Shown piece after piece: positions 36,801 through 46,173 of a DNA stretch of 64,000 nt. A model generated the notes under the pieces. That model had not been told where the DNA came from, did not search any database, and saw only the letters and a program-made list of their open reading frames with translations. Numbering within the stretch: position 1 is the stretch's first letter; each line of letters starts with the position of its first letter. The position numbers and the translations under genes are program-made. Origin of the DNA: Vicinamibacterales bacterium (lineage in GTDB: Bacteria; Acidobacteriota; Vicinamibacteria; Vicinamibacterales; Fen-181); contig DASXVO010000021.1 of NCBI GenBank assembly GCA_036504215.1, forward strand, positions 1 to 64,000, in the 5' to 3' direction.

Positions 36801-37405
36801 ATCACCCAGTCGCGATAGGCGGGATCGTCGATGCGGCGGGCACACCAGCGTTTCAGCGCGTCGAGTTGTGCGGCCACAGCGGCTCGCGCCGTCTCGTCGC
36901 CGGTCTTCGCCAGAACGGCCTCGCGGTCGAGGAGCGCGCAGCCGGCCAGCGCCAGCGCACGCTCGGGATCCTCGTGCCCGACGAGGCTCGCCAGCGCCTC
37001 CACCGTGGCGTCCTCGCCCGCGTCCGAACCCGCGGGCCCGCCCTTCGTCAGCGGCAGCGCGCGACGCCTGACGAAGTCCACCTTGAAACGGAAGATCGGA
37101 TCCTGCGCGAGCGCGGCCTCGCGCAGGGAGGCCAACTCGCGCTCGACGCCGAACAGCCGGCCCACGAACGCGCTGATGTGACCCGACATGCGGACCAGCA
37201 GCCACGAGATCTCGGTGGCAGGCCGCACGGCGTCGGGTTCCTGCCGATACGCCTCCCACGCCTCCCACAGCGCGGGGTTCTCACGCGCGACCTCACGACA
37301 GAACACGTCGTGGAGGTCGCGCAGCCGGTCAGGCCGCTGCAGGTCGACGAACGAGAACCCGGAAACGCCGAGCGTCAGATCGGGTGCGACGGAGAGCGTA
37401 TCCAT
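33833..37405 (-). CDS. Multi-cluster Fe-S/FAD oxidoreductase with PyrK-like C-terminus
   Basis: This is a 1,190-residue fusion. Residues 1-270 are helical and not recognised. About 275-370 form a cysteine-rich segment (INYCVICHERDKDSC, ICNDCMKACIF) resembling the Fe-S domain of glutamate synthase small subunits. About 390-880 are an FAD/NAD(P) disulfide-reductase-like unit (VVGLGPAG and VIGGGLTAID). The last 300 residues are an FNR/PyrK-type reductase with GGGLGNAVLFSIA and a cluster motif CMMKEVCAQC with a distal Cys in FSCFNQ. It should pass electrons between NAD(P)H, flavins and an unknown acceptor. The Mrp Fe-S carrier gene overlaps its 3' end. The physiological acceptor cannot be read from the sequence. 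Confidence 0.8.
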   Translation of the reverse strand: MDTLSVAPDLTLGVSGFSFVDLQRPDRLRDLHDVFCREVARENPALWEAWEAYRQEPDAVRPATEISWLLVRMSGHISAFVGRLFGVERELASLREAALAQDPIFRFKVDFVRRRALPLTKGGPAGSDAGEDATVEALASLVGHEDPERALALAGCALLDREAVLAKTGDETARAAVAAQLDALKRWCARRIDDPAYRDWVIFRFPRAIDPLRLVEFERPDASLPEALAGRDAHRRRDGFTLTDARMNAREVLSEINYCVICHERDKDSCSKGIHAKGGTLSTNALGIPLAGCPLDEKISEMHLARKSGDAIGALALVTLDNPMCAGTGHRICNDCMKACIFQKQDPVNIPQAETGVLTDVLGLPWGVEIYGLLTRWNPLNVRRPYPLPYNGINILVVGLGPAGYTLSHYLLNEGFGVVGVDGLKIEPLPESLTGAPGQPPTPLRDWSQIHRPLDERVLEGFGGVSEYGITVRWDKNFLTLLHLLLSRRERFRAYGGIRFGGTLPIEDAWAHGFAHVAIAAGAGRPTIIDMKNNLIRGVRKASDFLMALQLTGAFKHESLANLQVRLPALVIGGGLTAIDTATELLAYYPQQVEKILQRYEQVTAIVGEATARAAYDQEELAQLAEFLCHGRELRAERARAEASGEAPDFVPLLQGWGGVAVVYRKRMVDSPAYRLNHEEIIKALEEGIRFIEHLDPEEAVPDQFGHVKAVRFRRQASDAGEIGLTVELPARALLVAAGTSPNVTYEKEYPGTLQLDPHGRFFEPHRVEHDEKGTSCLVPDPQGFFTSYHRRDAAASDLFISYYGDNHPRYAGNVVKAMASAKHGYREVVRLFADRVATLDPASQETRDRSWWTLVSALDADLSATVVEVRRLTPTIIEVVVHAPAAARHFHPGQFYRLQNFESDAVMAGIGGARVKLVMEGIALTGAWVDRERGLLSMIALELGVSSRLCAYLTPGQRVVVMGPTGAPTEIPEGESVLLAGGGLGNAVLFSIARAMRERGNRVVYFAGYKKGEDLFKREEIEAATDQVIWSTDTGAPIEPHRPQDAHFRGNIVESLVAYARGELGQIRVPLDGVDRMIVIGSDRMMAAMKGARHAVLAPYLKRGHVAIASVNSPMQCMMKEVCAQCLQKHVDPATGQETIIFSCFNQDQLMDRVDFFNLNARLRQNTVQEKLTNQWLEQVLRRAGLAHA

Positions 37406-37429
37406 AAGGGTGAGGGTGAGGTCCCACCT

Positions 37430-37547
37430 TTCATTCTACATTCTCCCTCCAGTATTCTTCACGTCCCGCTTGCTGCTTCTCGACCTTCTCGATCCTCGGT
37501 TCTCGCTTCTCACTTCTCCATTCTGAATTCCGACTTCCAGCTCCTGG
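37430..37547. repeat. Heptad pyrimidine repeat upstream of the flavoprotein gene
   Basis: A T/C-rich spacer with a clear 7-base period (TTCTCGA, TCCTCGG, TTCTCGC, TTCTCAC, TTCTCCA, TTCTGAA and so on). It lies between the S9 peptidase stop and the flavoprotein start, both on the minus strand. Confidence 0.7.
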
Positions 37548-39581
37548 CTACTTCTTCAGATACCGGTCCCACCACGCCAGGTAGCGTGTCAGTCGATCGC
37601 GCACGTAGCTGGGCATCCTGATGCCGTGGTGCTGGCCGGGGTAGATGATGAGTTGGGTGTCGACGTTCAGGGTCCGCAGCGCCTGGTACATCTGCTCCAC
37701 CCCGGCAATCGGCACGTTGAAATCGACCTGGCCGCAGAGGAACAGGGTCGGCGTCTTGATCCGATCCGCGTGGAAGAACGGGTACGAGACCTTCAGCCAG
37801 GTCTCCTGGCTCGTCCACGGCGGACCCAATTCGTTGTCGTACTGCGCGATGTACTGGTCGATCCCGTACATCGTCAACTGCAGCGCGCTGCTGGCGCCGC
37901 TGACCGCCGCCTTGAACCGGCCGTCGCTGGCGATCGTGTAGTCCGTGAGAATCCCGCCGTAGCTCCAGCCGCCAATCCCGAGCCGGTCGGGATCCGCAAT
38001 GCCGCTGGCCACCGCGTAATCGACGCCGGCGAGCAGGTCCATCACTTCCTTGTTGCCCCAGTCGGCGAAAATCGCCTTCTGGTACGCCGATCCCCGGCCC
38101 GCTCCGCCGCGATAGTTCACGGCCAGCACCACGTAGCCGTTGGCGGCGAACAACTCGCGCTCGACGCTGAAACCGAATTCGTCCTGGCCGTTCGGGCCGC
38201 CGTGAATGTACAGGAGCGTCGGGTATCTCTTCCCCGCGATGAAGCCGGCCGGCTTCACCATCAGCCCGTTGACCACCGTGCCGTCCTTCGACTTGCAGGT
38301 GAAGCCCTCGGTGGTCGCCAACTGCAGCTCGTCGAGCCACGCGTCGTTCTGGTGCGTCACCCGTCGCAGGGCGCCGTTCTCGAGAACGTGCACTTCGCCG
38401 ATCTCCGTGGCCGTGCTGGCGATGACGGCGAGCGCCCCGTCGCCCTTCGGCGAGAGCGACGACACCACGCGCTGTCCGCTGGTCAGCTTGTCGACGGCCC
38501 CCGTCCTCACGCTGACGGTGGCGACGTACTCGGTGCGGTCGTCCGCGACGACGCCACGGAGAGTCTGTCCATCGGCCGACCAGAGAATCGGGCCCGACAT
38601 CGCGCGGTCGAGCACCGCGGTCAACACCTTCGGCGCGCCGCCGGCAGCCGGGATGATCGCGAGCTTCGCCTGGTTGTATGCGGAGTACTTCGTCTCGTCA
38701 CCCTGGAGGTACGCGAGCCACTTCCCGTCCGGACTCCACGCGGGCCGCCCATCGTCGCGCCCTGGATAGGTCGTCAGTTGACGGGGCTTGGCGCCGGCCT
38801 TCGCCTCGATGACATAGACGTTGGTGTCATCGACCCGATCGGGATCGGGCGCACGGTTGCTGACGAAGGCGATCTGCGTCCCGTCCGGCGACCAGGACGG
38901 CGTCAGATCGTCGAACACGCCGGACGTCAGAACCTCCGACTTCCTGGTCTCGACGTCGAACAGCGCCAGATGGCTGTAGAGGCGGGTGAGGTAGCCGGCT
39001 CCGTCCGACTTGAAGTGATATCGGTCGATGACGATCGGCGGCTGGGTCTTGCGTTTCCAGCTTTCCTTCTTCTCCGGATCGGAGTTGGGATCGAAGTCGT
39101 CGACGACGAGCACCAGGCGTTTGCCGTCTGGTGACCAGGCGAGGTCCGAGACGCCGCCCTTGATGTCCGTGAGTTGCTGCGCCTCGCCACCCGCCCGGTT
39201 GAGCAGCCACACCTGGGCGCCGCGCTTCTTCGCGTCCTCGTCGCCGCGCGACGTGAGGAACGCGAGGTACCGGTTGTCGGGGCTCCAGCGCGGCGTGCTT
39301 TCGCTGCTGTCGGTGGTGGCCGTCAGGCGAATCTGTTGCGCGCCGTCCCAGCCGGCCATCCACAAGTCGGTGTCGCGCTTGTCCTTCTCCGCGTCGATCG
39401 TGCCCACTGTGTAGGCGATCCACCTGCCGTCGGGCGACACCTGCGGGTCGCCAACGGTCCGAATTCTCGCCAGATCGTCGAGGCCGACCGCCCGCTTCGC
39501 TGGCTGGCCGGCGACGGCTGACGAGACGGTCACGACGAGGAGCGCGGTCAAGGTCGAGAGGGTTGCCACCAGTCTCCGCAT
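37548..39581 (-). CDS. Exported S9 family (prolyl oligopeptidase-type) peptidase
   Basis: This 677-residue protein has a signal peptide (LVATLSTLTALLVVTVSSAVA). A beta-propeller region of TolB/PD40-like repeats (PQVSPDGRWIAYTV, PAWSPDGKWLAYL) covers about residues 25-400. The C-terminal alpha/beta hydrolase has the triad Ser540 (GWSYGG), Asp620 (GQVDFNVPI) and His652 (GQHHGI). This is the layout of dipeptidyl or acylaminoacyl peptidases, which cleave short peptides, here in the periplasm. The ATG at 39581 has GGAG upstream, and the longer frame would hide the signal peptide. It is divergent from the Oar-like receptor. Confidence 0.92.
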   Translation of the reverse strand: MRRLVATLSTLTALLVVTVSSAVAGQPAKRAVGLDDLARIRTVGDPQVSPDGRWIAYTVGTIDAEKDKRDTDLWMAGWDGAQQIRLTATTDSSESTPRWSPDNRYLAFLTSRGDEDAKKRGAQVWLLNRAGGEAQQLTDIKGGVSDLAWSPDGKRLVLVVDDFDPNSDPEKKESWKRKTQPPIVIDRYHFKSDGAGYLTRLYSHLALFDVETRKSEVLTSGVFDDLTPSWSPDGTQIAFVSNRAPDPDRVDDTNVYVIEAKAGAKPRQLTTYPGRDDGRPAWSPDGKWLAYLQGDETKYSAYNQAKLAIIPAAGGAPKVLTAVLDRAMSGPILWSADGQTLRGVVADDRTEYVATVSVRTGAVDKLTSGQRVVSSLSPKGDGALAVIASTATEIGEVHVLENGALRRVTHQNDAWLDELQLATTEGFTCKSKDGTVVNGLMVKPAGFIAGKRYPTLLYIHGGPNGQDEFGFSVERELFAANGYVVLAVNYRGGAGRGSAYQKAIFADWGNKEVMDLLAGVDYAVASGIADPDRLGIGGWSYGGILTDYTIASDGRFKAAVSGASSALQLTMYGIDQYIAQYDNELGPPWTSQETWLKVSYPFFHADRIKTPTLFLCGQVDFNVPIAGVEQMYQALRTLNVDTQLIIYPGQHHGIRMPSYVRDRLTRYLAWWDRYLKK

Positions 39582-39773
39582 AGTCGATGCTCCGTGAGGT
39601 TTCGGCCCGGGCGATGTCGAACCCGGGCACGGCGTGGCGGACGCCGAAACCGGATGGTACCACCGCTGGAAACTCAACCGCTAATTGGGATACTCTGTGC
39701 CGTGCATTCGGTCTATTTTCTCCCCCCATCGTTCGCGGCGCCTCGGTTGAGGGGGACTGCAGAGGAGCCATTC

Positions 39774-42700
39774 ATGGTCAAGAGAACCGTCCTCGCGCTG
39801 TTGCTGCTGACTGCGCTCTGCCTGAGCGCAGTGCCGGCCGTCGCGCAAGAGACGACCGGCACGATCGTCGGCACGGTGACCGACGAATCGGGCGCCGTCG
39901 TCCCGGGTGTTGCCGTTGTCGCCAAGAACATCAATACCGGCCGAACGACGGAGGTGGTGTCCACCTCGACGGGGATCTACCGGATTCCGCTGCTGCCGCC
40001 AGGGGTGTACGACCTCACGTTCCAGCTCAGCGGCTTCCAGCCGGTTACGATCCGCGGGATCGCGCTGCACGTCAATGACCGCCTGGACGTGAACGGGAAG
40101 CTGTCGGTGGGTGGTGTGGCCGAGGTCGTCGAGGTGACGGCCGCCCAGCAGTTCGTCCAGCCGACGGCCGCCCTCCAGAACCTGGTCGATGCCACGCAGG
40201 TCCAGGAGCTTCCGCTCAACAACCGCAACTTCGTCCAGCTCGCAACACTCGCGCCGGGTGTCTCGAGCGACCTGCCCGACGAGGTGGGCGTCGGGTTGAC
40301 GAGCACGGTGAGCATCTCGGTCAACGGCTCGCGGCGCAACGCCGTGAACTGGCTGGTGGACGGCGTGTCGAACGTGGACGTCGGCTCGAACATCACGCTG
40401 CTGTCCACGCCGACGCTGGAGTCGATCGAAGAGTTCAAGATCATCACGAACGGCTACGCGGCGGAGTGGCCGCGCAGCGGCGGCGGCGTGGTGAACGTCG
40501 TCACCAAGTCCGGCACGAGCAGGTTCAAGGGCAGCGCGTACGAGTTCTACCGGAGCGACAAGCTCAACGCGAACTCCTGGTTCAGGAACCAGAGCCCCAA
40601 CCCGGATCTTCGCAAGCCGCCCGCATTGCGGTACAACAACTTCGGCTACACGGCCGGCGGACCGGTCCTGAAGAACAAGATGTTCTTCTTCTGGTCGCAG
40701 GAATGGCGGCGGATCCAACGTGCTCCGGCGTCGCTCATCGGCAACGTGCCGAACCCCGCGTGGTTGTCGGATCCCACGAACTCGAACTACGTGGCACCCG
40801 AGAAGCGAGATGCCAACGCGGTCAAGTTCCTCACTGCGTATCCGGCCCCGAACCTGCCACCAACGTCGAGCAACGGTCCCAGCCGGTACGCCGTGTCGTC
40901 GCCGAACATCAACAACACCCGCCAGGAGGTCATCCGGATCGATTACGACCTGAGCCCGAAATGGCGCCTGACCGGCCGGTATACGCATGACCTCAGCGAG
41001 ACCCAGGAACTCGGGGGACTCTGGCTCGGCTACGCCATTCCGAACATCGCGACGACCATGACGACCGTGCCCGGCCAGGTGCTGGCGCTCGGCGTGAAGA
41101 CGATTTTCGGAAGCAATGCGCTCAACGAGTTCCAGTACCAGCGGTCGAGCAACGCGATCTCGTGGATCAATCCGGATGGGACGAAGAACAAGCGGTCCGA
41201 CTACGGCATCAACATTCCCGAGATCTTCCCCGAGAACACCGGCAGGATGATCCCGACGATCGCCGTGAGCGGCCTGTCGTCGTTCGGCACGAACCAGCTG
41301 TACAAGAACAACTACGTCAACCAGACGATCACGGACAACTTCTCCTGGCAGAAGGGCAACCACGCGTTCAAGTTCGGCGGCCTCGTGACGTTCGAGGAGA
41401 AGAACGAGAACGCGCTCGCCAATTCGCAGGGCAGTTTCTCGTTCGTCGCCAGCACCGGGCGAACGGCCTTCCAGAACTTCCTGCTGGGAAACGCCGACGG
41501 GCAGTGCGCGTCCTGCAGCTACAGCGAAGCCGAGAAGGACATCATCGTCGGCCTCAGGTTCAACCGCCTCGAGCTGTACGCCCAGGATTCGTGGAAGGTC
41601 AGGCCGAACCTCACAATCGACCTTGGCCTCCGGTACTCGCTGTATCCGCCGATCAGGGAGGCCAACAACGCGCTGACCACCTTCGATCCGTCGTTCTACA
41701 AGGCGGCCAATGCGCCGAAGTTCACGACGGCAACCGGCGCCCTCATCGACAAGACCACGGGTAGCCTGACGAACGGCATCATCATCGCCGGTCAGAACTC
41801 GCCCTACGGCGACAGCATCTACCCGATGGTGAAGGACAGCATCCAGCCGCGGTTCGGCTTCTCGTGGGATCCGAAGAGCACCGGAAGCACGATTGTCCGC
41901 GGGTCGTTTGGCATCTACTACGATCAGCCGCTCGTCGGCATCTTCGAGTGGAACGCGTTCTACAACCCGCCATTCAACAACAGCTCGAGCATCACCGGAG
42001 CGAGCCTGAGCAACCCGACGGCGGGCACCACGGTGAAGACCAGCGGCGTGCCGACGATCTGGGCGACGTCCACGGACTTCAAGAACCCACGGACCACGCA
42101 GTGGAACATCGGCGTGACCCGGCAGCTCTTCAAGAACGCGGTCATCGAGGTGAGCTACGTCGGATCGCGCGGCGACAACCTCATCCGGCCGATCGACATC
42201 AACTACCCGATGCCGGCCGACGTCATCGCGCTCCAGACTGCGACGAATAGCACGAGCGCAGTCAACCCGGCTCGGCCCTATCTGGGCTACGGCACGTTCC
42301 GGTATCACGAGACGACCGCGACGAGCCGGTACCAAGGCCTGCTGACCGGTTTCCGTTACCAGGGCGGCAAGCACGGTACGATGACCGTCAACTACACGCT
42401 GAGCCGCAACCAGACGGATTCGACGAACGACCGCGACACCATCGACGTCCCGCAGAACCCACGCGACCCGATGGCCGATTTCGCGGACGCCCGCACGGAC
42501 CGTCGGCACATCCTCACCGCGTCGTACGTCTACGAGGTCCCGTTCTTCAAGGAGTCCAAGAATCCGATACTCCGGACGGCAATCAGCGGCTGGCAGGTCG
42601 CGGGAATCACCTACGCGAACTCGGGCCAGCCGGTGCCGCGCATCTCGGTACTCACCAACACCTTCCGTCGCGGCGGCTTCGCTGATCTCGTCGGCGATCC

Positions 42701-43067
42701 CAATCCGCAGCTGACATTCGTCAACGGTGTTCCGTACTGGTTCGACCCGACGGCCTTCGCGCCGCCGGCCGATGGCAAGTTCGGCAACTCCGGCCGTGCG
42801 CCGTTCCGCCAGCCGGGGTTCTACAAGTGGGACTTCACGTTGTCGAAGAACTTCTACCTGCCGCGGAACATGCGTCTCCAGTTCCGGGCCGACCTGATCA
42901 ACGCGTTCAACCAGGTGAACTGGGCGTCTGATCCGGCCGCGACCGGGCTGGACAACACCTGCTCGACCAGCCTCACGTCGTGCACGGTGTCCACGGACAC
43001 CTTCGGCCAGCTGATAGCCGTGCGCGCTGCGCGCGAGATTCAGTTCGGGCTGAAACTGTACTGGTAG
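39774..43067 (+). CDS. Oar-like TonB-dependent receptor
   Basis: This 1,097-residue outer-membrane protein starts at an ATG with AGAGGAG upstream. A signal peptide (LALLLLTALCLSAVPAVAQ) precedes a carboxypeptidase-regulatory domain at about 26-110 (GTIVGTVTDESGAVVPGV, GVYDLTFQLSGFQ). A plug follows at about 115-240 (ELPLNNRNFVQLATLAPGV, VNGSRRNAVNWLVDGV). The rest reads as a 22-strand barrel ending in an aromatic residue (FGLKLYW). Such receptors are multiplied in acidobacteria and are thought to import or bind oligomeric substrates with TonB energy. An intrinsic terminator follows 26 bases after the stop. Confidence 0.92.
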   Translation: MVKRTVLALLLLTALCLSAVPAVAQETTGTIVGTVTDESGAVVPGVAVVAKNINTGRTTEVVSTSTGIYRIPLLPPGVYDLTFQLSGFQPVTIRGIALHVNDRLDVNGKLSVGGVAEVVEVTAAQQFVQPTAALQNLVDATQVQELPLNNRNFVQLATLAPGVSSDLPDEVGVGLTSTVSISVNGSRRNAVNWLVDGVSNVDVGSNITLLSTPTLESIEEFKIITNGYAAEWPRSGGGVVNVVTKSGTSRFKGSAYEFYRSDKLNANSWFRNQSPNPDLRKPPALRYNNFGYTAGGPVLKNKMFFFWSQEWRRIQRAPASLIGNVPNPAWLSDPTNSNYVAPEKRDANAVKFLTAYPAPNLPPTSSNGPSRYAVSSPNINNTRQEVIRIDYDLSPKWRLTGRYTHDLSETQELGGLWLGYAIPNIATTMTTVPGQVLALGVKTIFGSNALNEFQYQRSSNAISWINPDGTKNKRSDYGINIPEIFPENTGRMIPTIAVSGLSSFGTNQLYKNNYVNQTITDNFSWQKGNHAFKFGGLVTFEEKNENALANSQGSFSFVASTGRTAFQNFLLGNADGQCASCSYSEAEKDIIVGLRFNRLELYAQDSWKVRPNLTIDLGLRYSLYPPIREANNALTTFDPSFYKAANAPKFTTATGALIDKTTGSLTNGIIIAGQNSPYGDSIYPMVKDSIQPRFGFSWDPKSTGSTIVRGSFGIYYDQPLVGIFEWNAFYNPPFNNSSSITGASLSNPTAGTTVKTSGVPTIWATSTDFKNPRTTQWNIGVTRQLFKNAVIEVSYVGSRGDNLIRPIDINYPMPADVIALQTATNSTSAVNPARPYLGYGTFRYHETTATSRYQGLLTGFRYQGGKHGTMTVNYTLSRNQTDSTNDRDTIDVPQNPRDPMADFADARTDRRHILTASYVYEVPFFKESKNPILRTAISGWQVAGITYANSGQPVPRISVLTNTFRRGGFADLVGDPNPQLTFVNGVPYWFDPTAFAPPADGKFGNSGRAPFRQPGFYKWDFTLSKNFYLPRNMRLQFRADLINAFNQVNWASDPAATGLDNTCSTSLTSCTVSTDTFGQLIAVRAAREIQFGLKLYW

Positions 43068-43092
43068 ACCGACGGCTGCAACACCGTCAGGC

Positions 43093-43124
43093 ATGGCCGG
43101 GCGATCCGCTGGTCGCCCGGCCAT
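43093..43124 (+). terminator. Intrinsic terminator after the Oar-like gene
   Basis: A perfect 12-bp stem, ATGGCCGGGCGA paired with TCGCCCGGCCAT, has an 8-base loop and is followed by TTTCTGT. It lies 26 bases past the receptor's stop codon. Confidence 0.8.
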
Positions 43125-43191
43125 TTCTGTCTCCGCCAACGGGAGTGACGTATCATGCTGAGGCGCGTCGCCTGATGCCAAACGCCCAATT

Positions 43192-46149
43192 ATGACCCCT
43201 CGGACCGCGCTCCCGTGCTTGGTCGCTCTCGTCCTCGTGACCCTGGGACCGTCCTCACGCCAGGCCGACGCCGGGCCGCTGCCGCGCCTCTGGGTCTCGC
43301 TGCCGCGCGAGGTCGCGGTCGGCGATGTCGTTCGCGCGCTGCAGGCCGCCGGACTGCGCGACGCTCGGGTCGTCATGCCCGCGGTCCACGCGCGGGTCGG
43401 AGGGCTGCCGGCAGGAGGGGAGGCACCGGCCGACGTCCAGGCCGCTGACGTACCCGGTGCGGCCGGCGACATCCAGATCCTCGCCCGTGTCACCCTCGAG
43501 ATTGGCGCGGTCCCCGGGACCGGGCGCGAGCGCGAGACGGCCGTCGAGCGCGACGTCACCGCGCTCGTCAACCGCCTGATGCTCGACCGGCCGAACCTGC
43601 ACGGACTGGTCCTCGACGTTCTCGTGGGCGACGCGACGCCCGAGGTCGTGCAGTTCGCGCTCGCCGCCCTGGCAGTCAAAGCCAAGGCCGTCAGACCGGC
43701 GCTGCAGGTCGTGCTTGCGTTGGCCGCAGCCCAGTCACAACCGACAGCCGCTGGCCTCCGTGCCCGCGATGCTGCCACGACCCGGCTGCTCGCCTACGCC
43801 GACGCGGTCGTCGTCCCGGCTGTCCGCGGCAACGAGTGGGAGGCCGTCTCCACTGCCGCCGCCGGCAAACCAATCACCGTGAGGACGGCGGTCACAGCGG
43901 ATGTCCCGGCCGTGGCTTCCGCCACCTTGCTGGACGTCCTCATGACTCCCGGCATCGGTCGGGCCGAGGCCGTCTGGATCGAACTGCCGACGCTGGGGTC
44001 GCTCGGTGCCCTCTGTGGAACCATGCGGTTTCTCGGGCGGACATTGAGCGGAGGCCTGGAGATGACCGCGCCGGAGCGAGCGCCCGCGGCGGTGTCAGTG
44101 GACGGCCAGCCGGCATCGCCCGCCGTCGCATTTGTCGGGAGCCGGACCGCGGATGTCGCCCTGCTGCTCAAGACCGGCGCATCACGCGAGGCCCCGCGCG
44201 CGCTGACGCTCACCGCCCCCGGCAAGCCGCCGCAGGTCACGTGCTTCGACGCGACCGATGGCAGCAGCCTGACTGCGCAGGCGACCGATTGCCGCGCGAC
44301 TGCAGACTACGTGTTGCTCTTCGCGCGCGGCGAGGCTGGACACGACCGGCTGTTCGAATCGGTCAGCGTGACCGGTCGATCGGGTCTCCGCGTCGAAGAG
44401 GTAATCGCCCGCTGGCAGGCCTCGCGCGAGCGTGAGCGGCAGGCGCTCGACAACTACTCGGTGCCGGTCTTCCTCAGCATTCACTTCGAGGCAACCAACC
44501 TGACGATTGGCGTCGACGTCGCGCTCGAATTGCAGCAGTTCGTGGATCGAGGCGGCACCGAGGACTGGGTCCAGACGGGCTTTCTCGTGAACGGTGTCCG
44601 GCTGAAGAAGGGACGTGAGTTTCCGCTGCCCCAGCTGGAGCCGGAGAAAGTCGTCACGCGGCCGCTCGAGCTGCGCCTCGACGAGAAGTACATCTACCGC
44701 CTCGACGGCACCGACACGGTGAACGGGCGCGTCTGCTACGTCGTGGACATCGAGCCGTCACAGACCACTGAGGCCCTCTACGCGGGCCGCGTGTGGATCG
44801 ATGGCGTCGACTTCCGGCAGGCGCGCATCCGCCTCGAACAGCGGAACGGCAGGAACAACGTCGCCTCGCACGTCGAGACGCAGGACTTCGACCGGGTGAA
44901 GGACATACGCGAACGCGACTTCACCCTCGTCCGCGCCATCTACGCGGTCGACATCGTCAACCTGGCCGGCCGGTCCATCACGGTCGAGAAGCGGTATCGC
45001 TTCGGCGATTACACGCTCAACGCAGCCGACTTCAACAGCCGCCTCGAGACGGCGCGCGGCACCGATTCCCCGATGTTCCGCGAAACCGACGAGGGCATGC
45101 GAGCGCTTCGCAAGGACAAGGCCACCCAGACGCGCGTCGTCGAACCGTCGAGCGGCAAGCGAATCCGCGCGCTCCTCGGCGGCGTGCTCTACCAGGGCGA
45201 CTACAACGTCCCCGTTCCCCTGGCCGGCCTGACGTGGGTGGATTTCGACTTCCGCGGGACGGGCAGGCAGTTGTCCGCGTTCTTCGCCGGCCCGCTGCTG
45301 ACGCTCAACCTCTCGCGCCAACACAGCAAGAGCCTGCGGTGGGGGCTGGATCTCTCGCTCTCGGCCCTGCCGACGACGTTCAAGACGTACCAGCGGAGCG
45401 CGGAATTGAAGGGCCAGCGGGTTCGCCAGTTCGAGCAGAGCGTTGGCGGACTCGTGAACTGGCAGCCGAGCTCGTCGATCACGCTCTCCGCGCAGGGGCA
45501 TCTCTACCACGATCTCTACGCGACAACGAGCGATACCGATTCGATGTACCGGATTCCGGCGAGCGGTTTCTCGTTGAACGCCTACGGTGAGGCGAAATAC
45601 ACGCGCGGAAGCCTGAGCCTCACCGCCACCCTGGAGGAGACGAGTCGACTCGGCTGGCAGGACTTCGGCTATGCAGACGCCAGCCACGGGCCGTTGTACT
45701 CGAACTCCACCCGCTACTCCGGGGAGGTCAGGCAGCACATCTTCGTCGGAAAGCTGACGCGTGGCGGCGTCTCGGCCGCCTACTTCGGCGGAGTGAACCT
45801 CGACCGGTTCTCGCGATTCAGCCCGGGATTCTTCATGCGGCCCGCCGTCCATGGCCTGCCGAGCGGCGTTGACTCGTTCGACGACATCGCGGACATCAGC
45901 GCCTATTACGGGTTCAACGTGATGGATCTGATGAAGCTCGAGGGGGCGTACAGCCATTCATGGACGCGCAACAAGGACGAGGGGACGGCCTGGCGGCAGT
46001 TCGACGGCCTCGACTTCACCATCGGCATGGCCGGTCCGTTCGGCACGTTCGTGCAGGGCAGCGTGAGCGTTGCGCTCCGGGGAAACCTCGAGCGATACAA
46101 GTCGAGGTGGGGCACGTACCTGCTCTTTCTGAAGCCGCTCAAGAGGTGA
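43192..46149 (+). CDS. Exported three-part hypothetical protein with outer-membrane-like C-terminus
   Basis: This 985-residue protein is of no family I recognise as a whole. A signal peptide (CLVALVLVTLGPSSRQADA) leads into a 350-residue alpha/beta region with alternating strands and helices (GLVLDVLVGDATPEVVQFAL, ADAVVVPAV) that could be a TIM-barrel-like fold without visible catalytic residues. The middle (about 415-600) has the pattern of LolA/LolB-type lipoprotein-sorting folds (VCYVVDIEPS, YAGRVWIDGVDFRQARIRL). From about 660 onward amphipathic strands suggest a beta-barrel ending near LLFLKPL. The domain guesses are mine. The neighbouring receptor and DUF5916 protein support an outer-membrane location. 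The ribosome site is weak. Confidence 0.55.
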   Translation: MTPRTALPCLVALVLVTLGPSSRQADAGPLPRLWVSLPREVAVGDVVRALQAAGLRDARVVMPAVHARVGGLPAGGEAPADVQAADVPGAAGDIQILARVTLEIGAVPGTGRERETAVERDVTALVNRLMLDRPNLHGLVLDVLVGDATPEVVQFALAALAVKAKAVRPALQVVLALAAAQSQPTAAGLRARDAATTRLLAYADAVVVPAVRGNEWEAVSTAAAGKPITVRTAVTADVPAVASATLLDVLMTPGIGRAEAVWIELPTLGSLGALCGTMRFLGRTLSGGLEMTAPERAPAAVSVDGQPASPAVAFVGSRTADVALLLKTGASREAPRALTLTAPGKPPQVTCFDATDGSSLTAQATDCRATADYVLLFARGEAGHDRLFESVSVTGRSGLRVEEVIARWQASRERERQALDNYSVPVFLSIHFEATNLTIGVDVALELQQFVDRGGTEDWVQTGFLVNGVRLKKGREFPLPQLEPEKVVTRPLELRLDEKYIYRLDGTDTVNGRVCYVVDIEPSQTTEALYAGRVWIDGVDFRQARIRLEQRNGRNNVASHVETQDFDRVKDIRERDFTLVRAIYAVDIVNLAGRSITVEKRYRFGDYTLNAADFNSRLETARGTDSPMFRETDEGMRALRKDKATQTRVVEPSSGKRIRALLGGVLYQGDYNVPVPLAGLTWVDFDFRGTGRQLSAFFAGPLLTLNLSRQHSKSLRWGLDLSLSALPTTFKTYQRSAELKGQRVRQFEQSVGGLVNWQPSSSITLSAQGHLYHDLYATTSDTDSMYRIPASGFSLNAYGEAKYTRGSLSLTATLEETSRLGWQDFGYADASHGPLYSNSTRYSGEVRQHIFVGKLTRGGVSAAYFGGVNLDRFSRFSPGFFMRPAVHGLPSGVDSFDDIADISAYYGFNVMDLMKLEGAYSHSWTRNKDEGTAWRQFDGLDFTIGMAGPFGTFVQGSVSVALRGNLERYKSRWGTYLLFLKPLKR

Positions 46150-46173
46150 CGGGGCGTTTGTGCCGTCCCTCAC

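Noticed and set aside
39681-43778. 1,365-codon minus-strand open frame opposite the Oar-like receptor
   Set aside because: It is antisense to a clear receptor gene, has Arg/Asp/Val-rich composition without domain motifs, and results from high-GC codon use.
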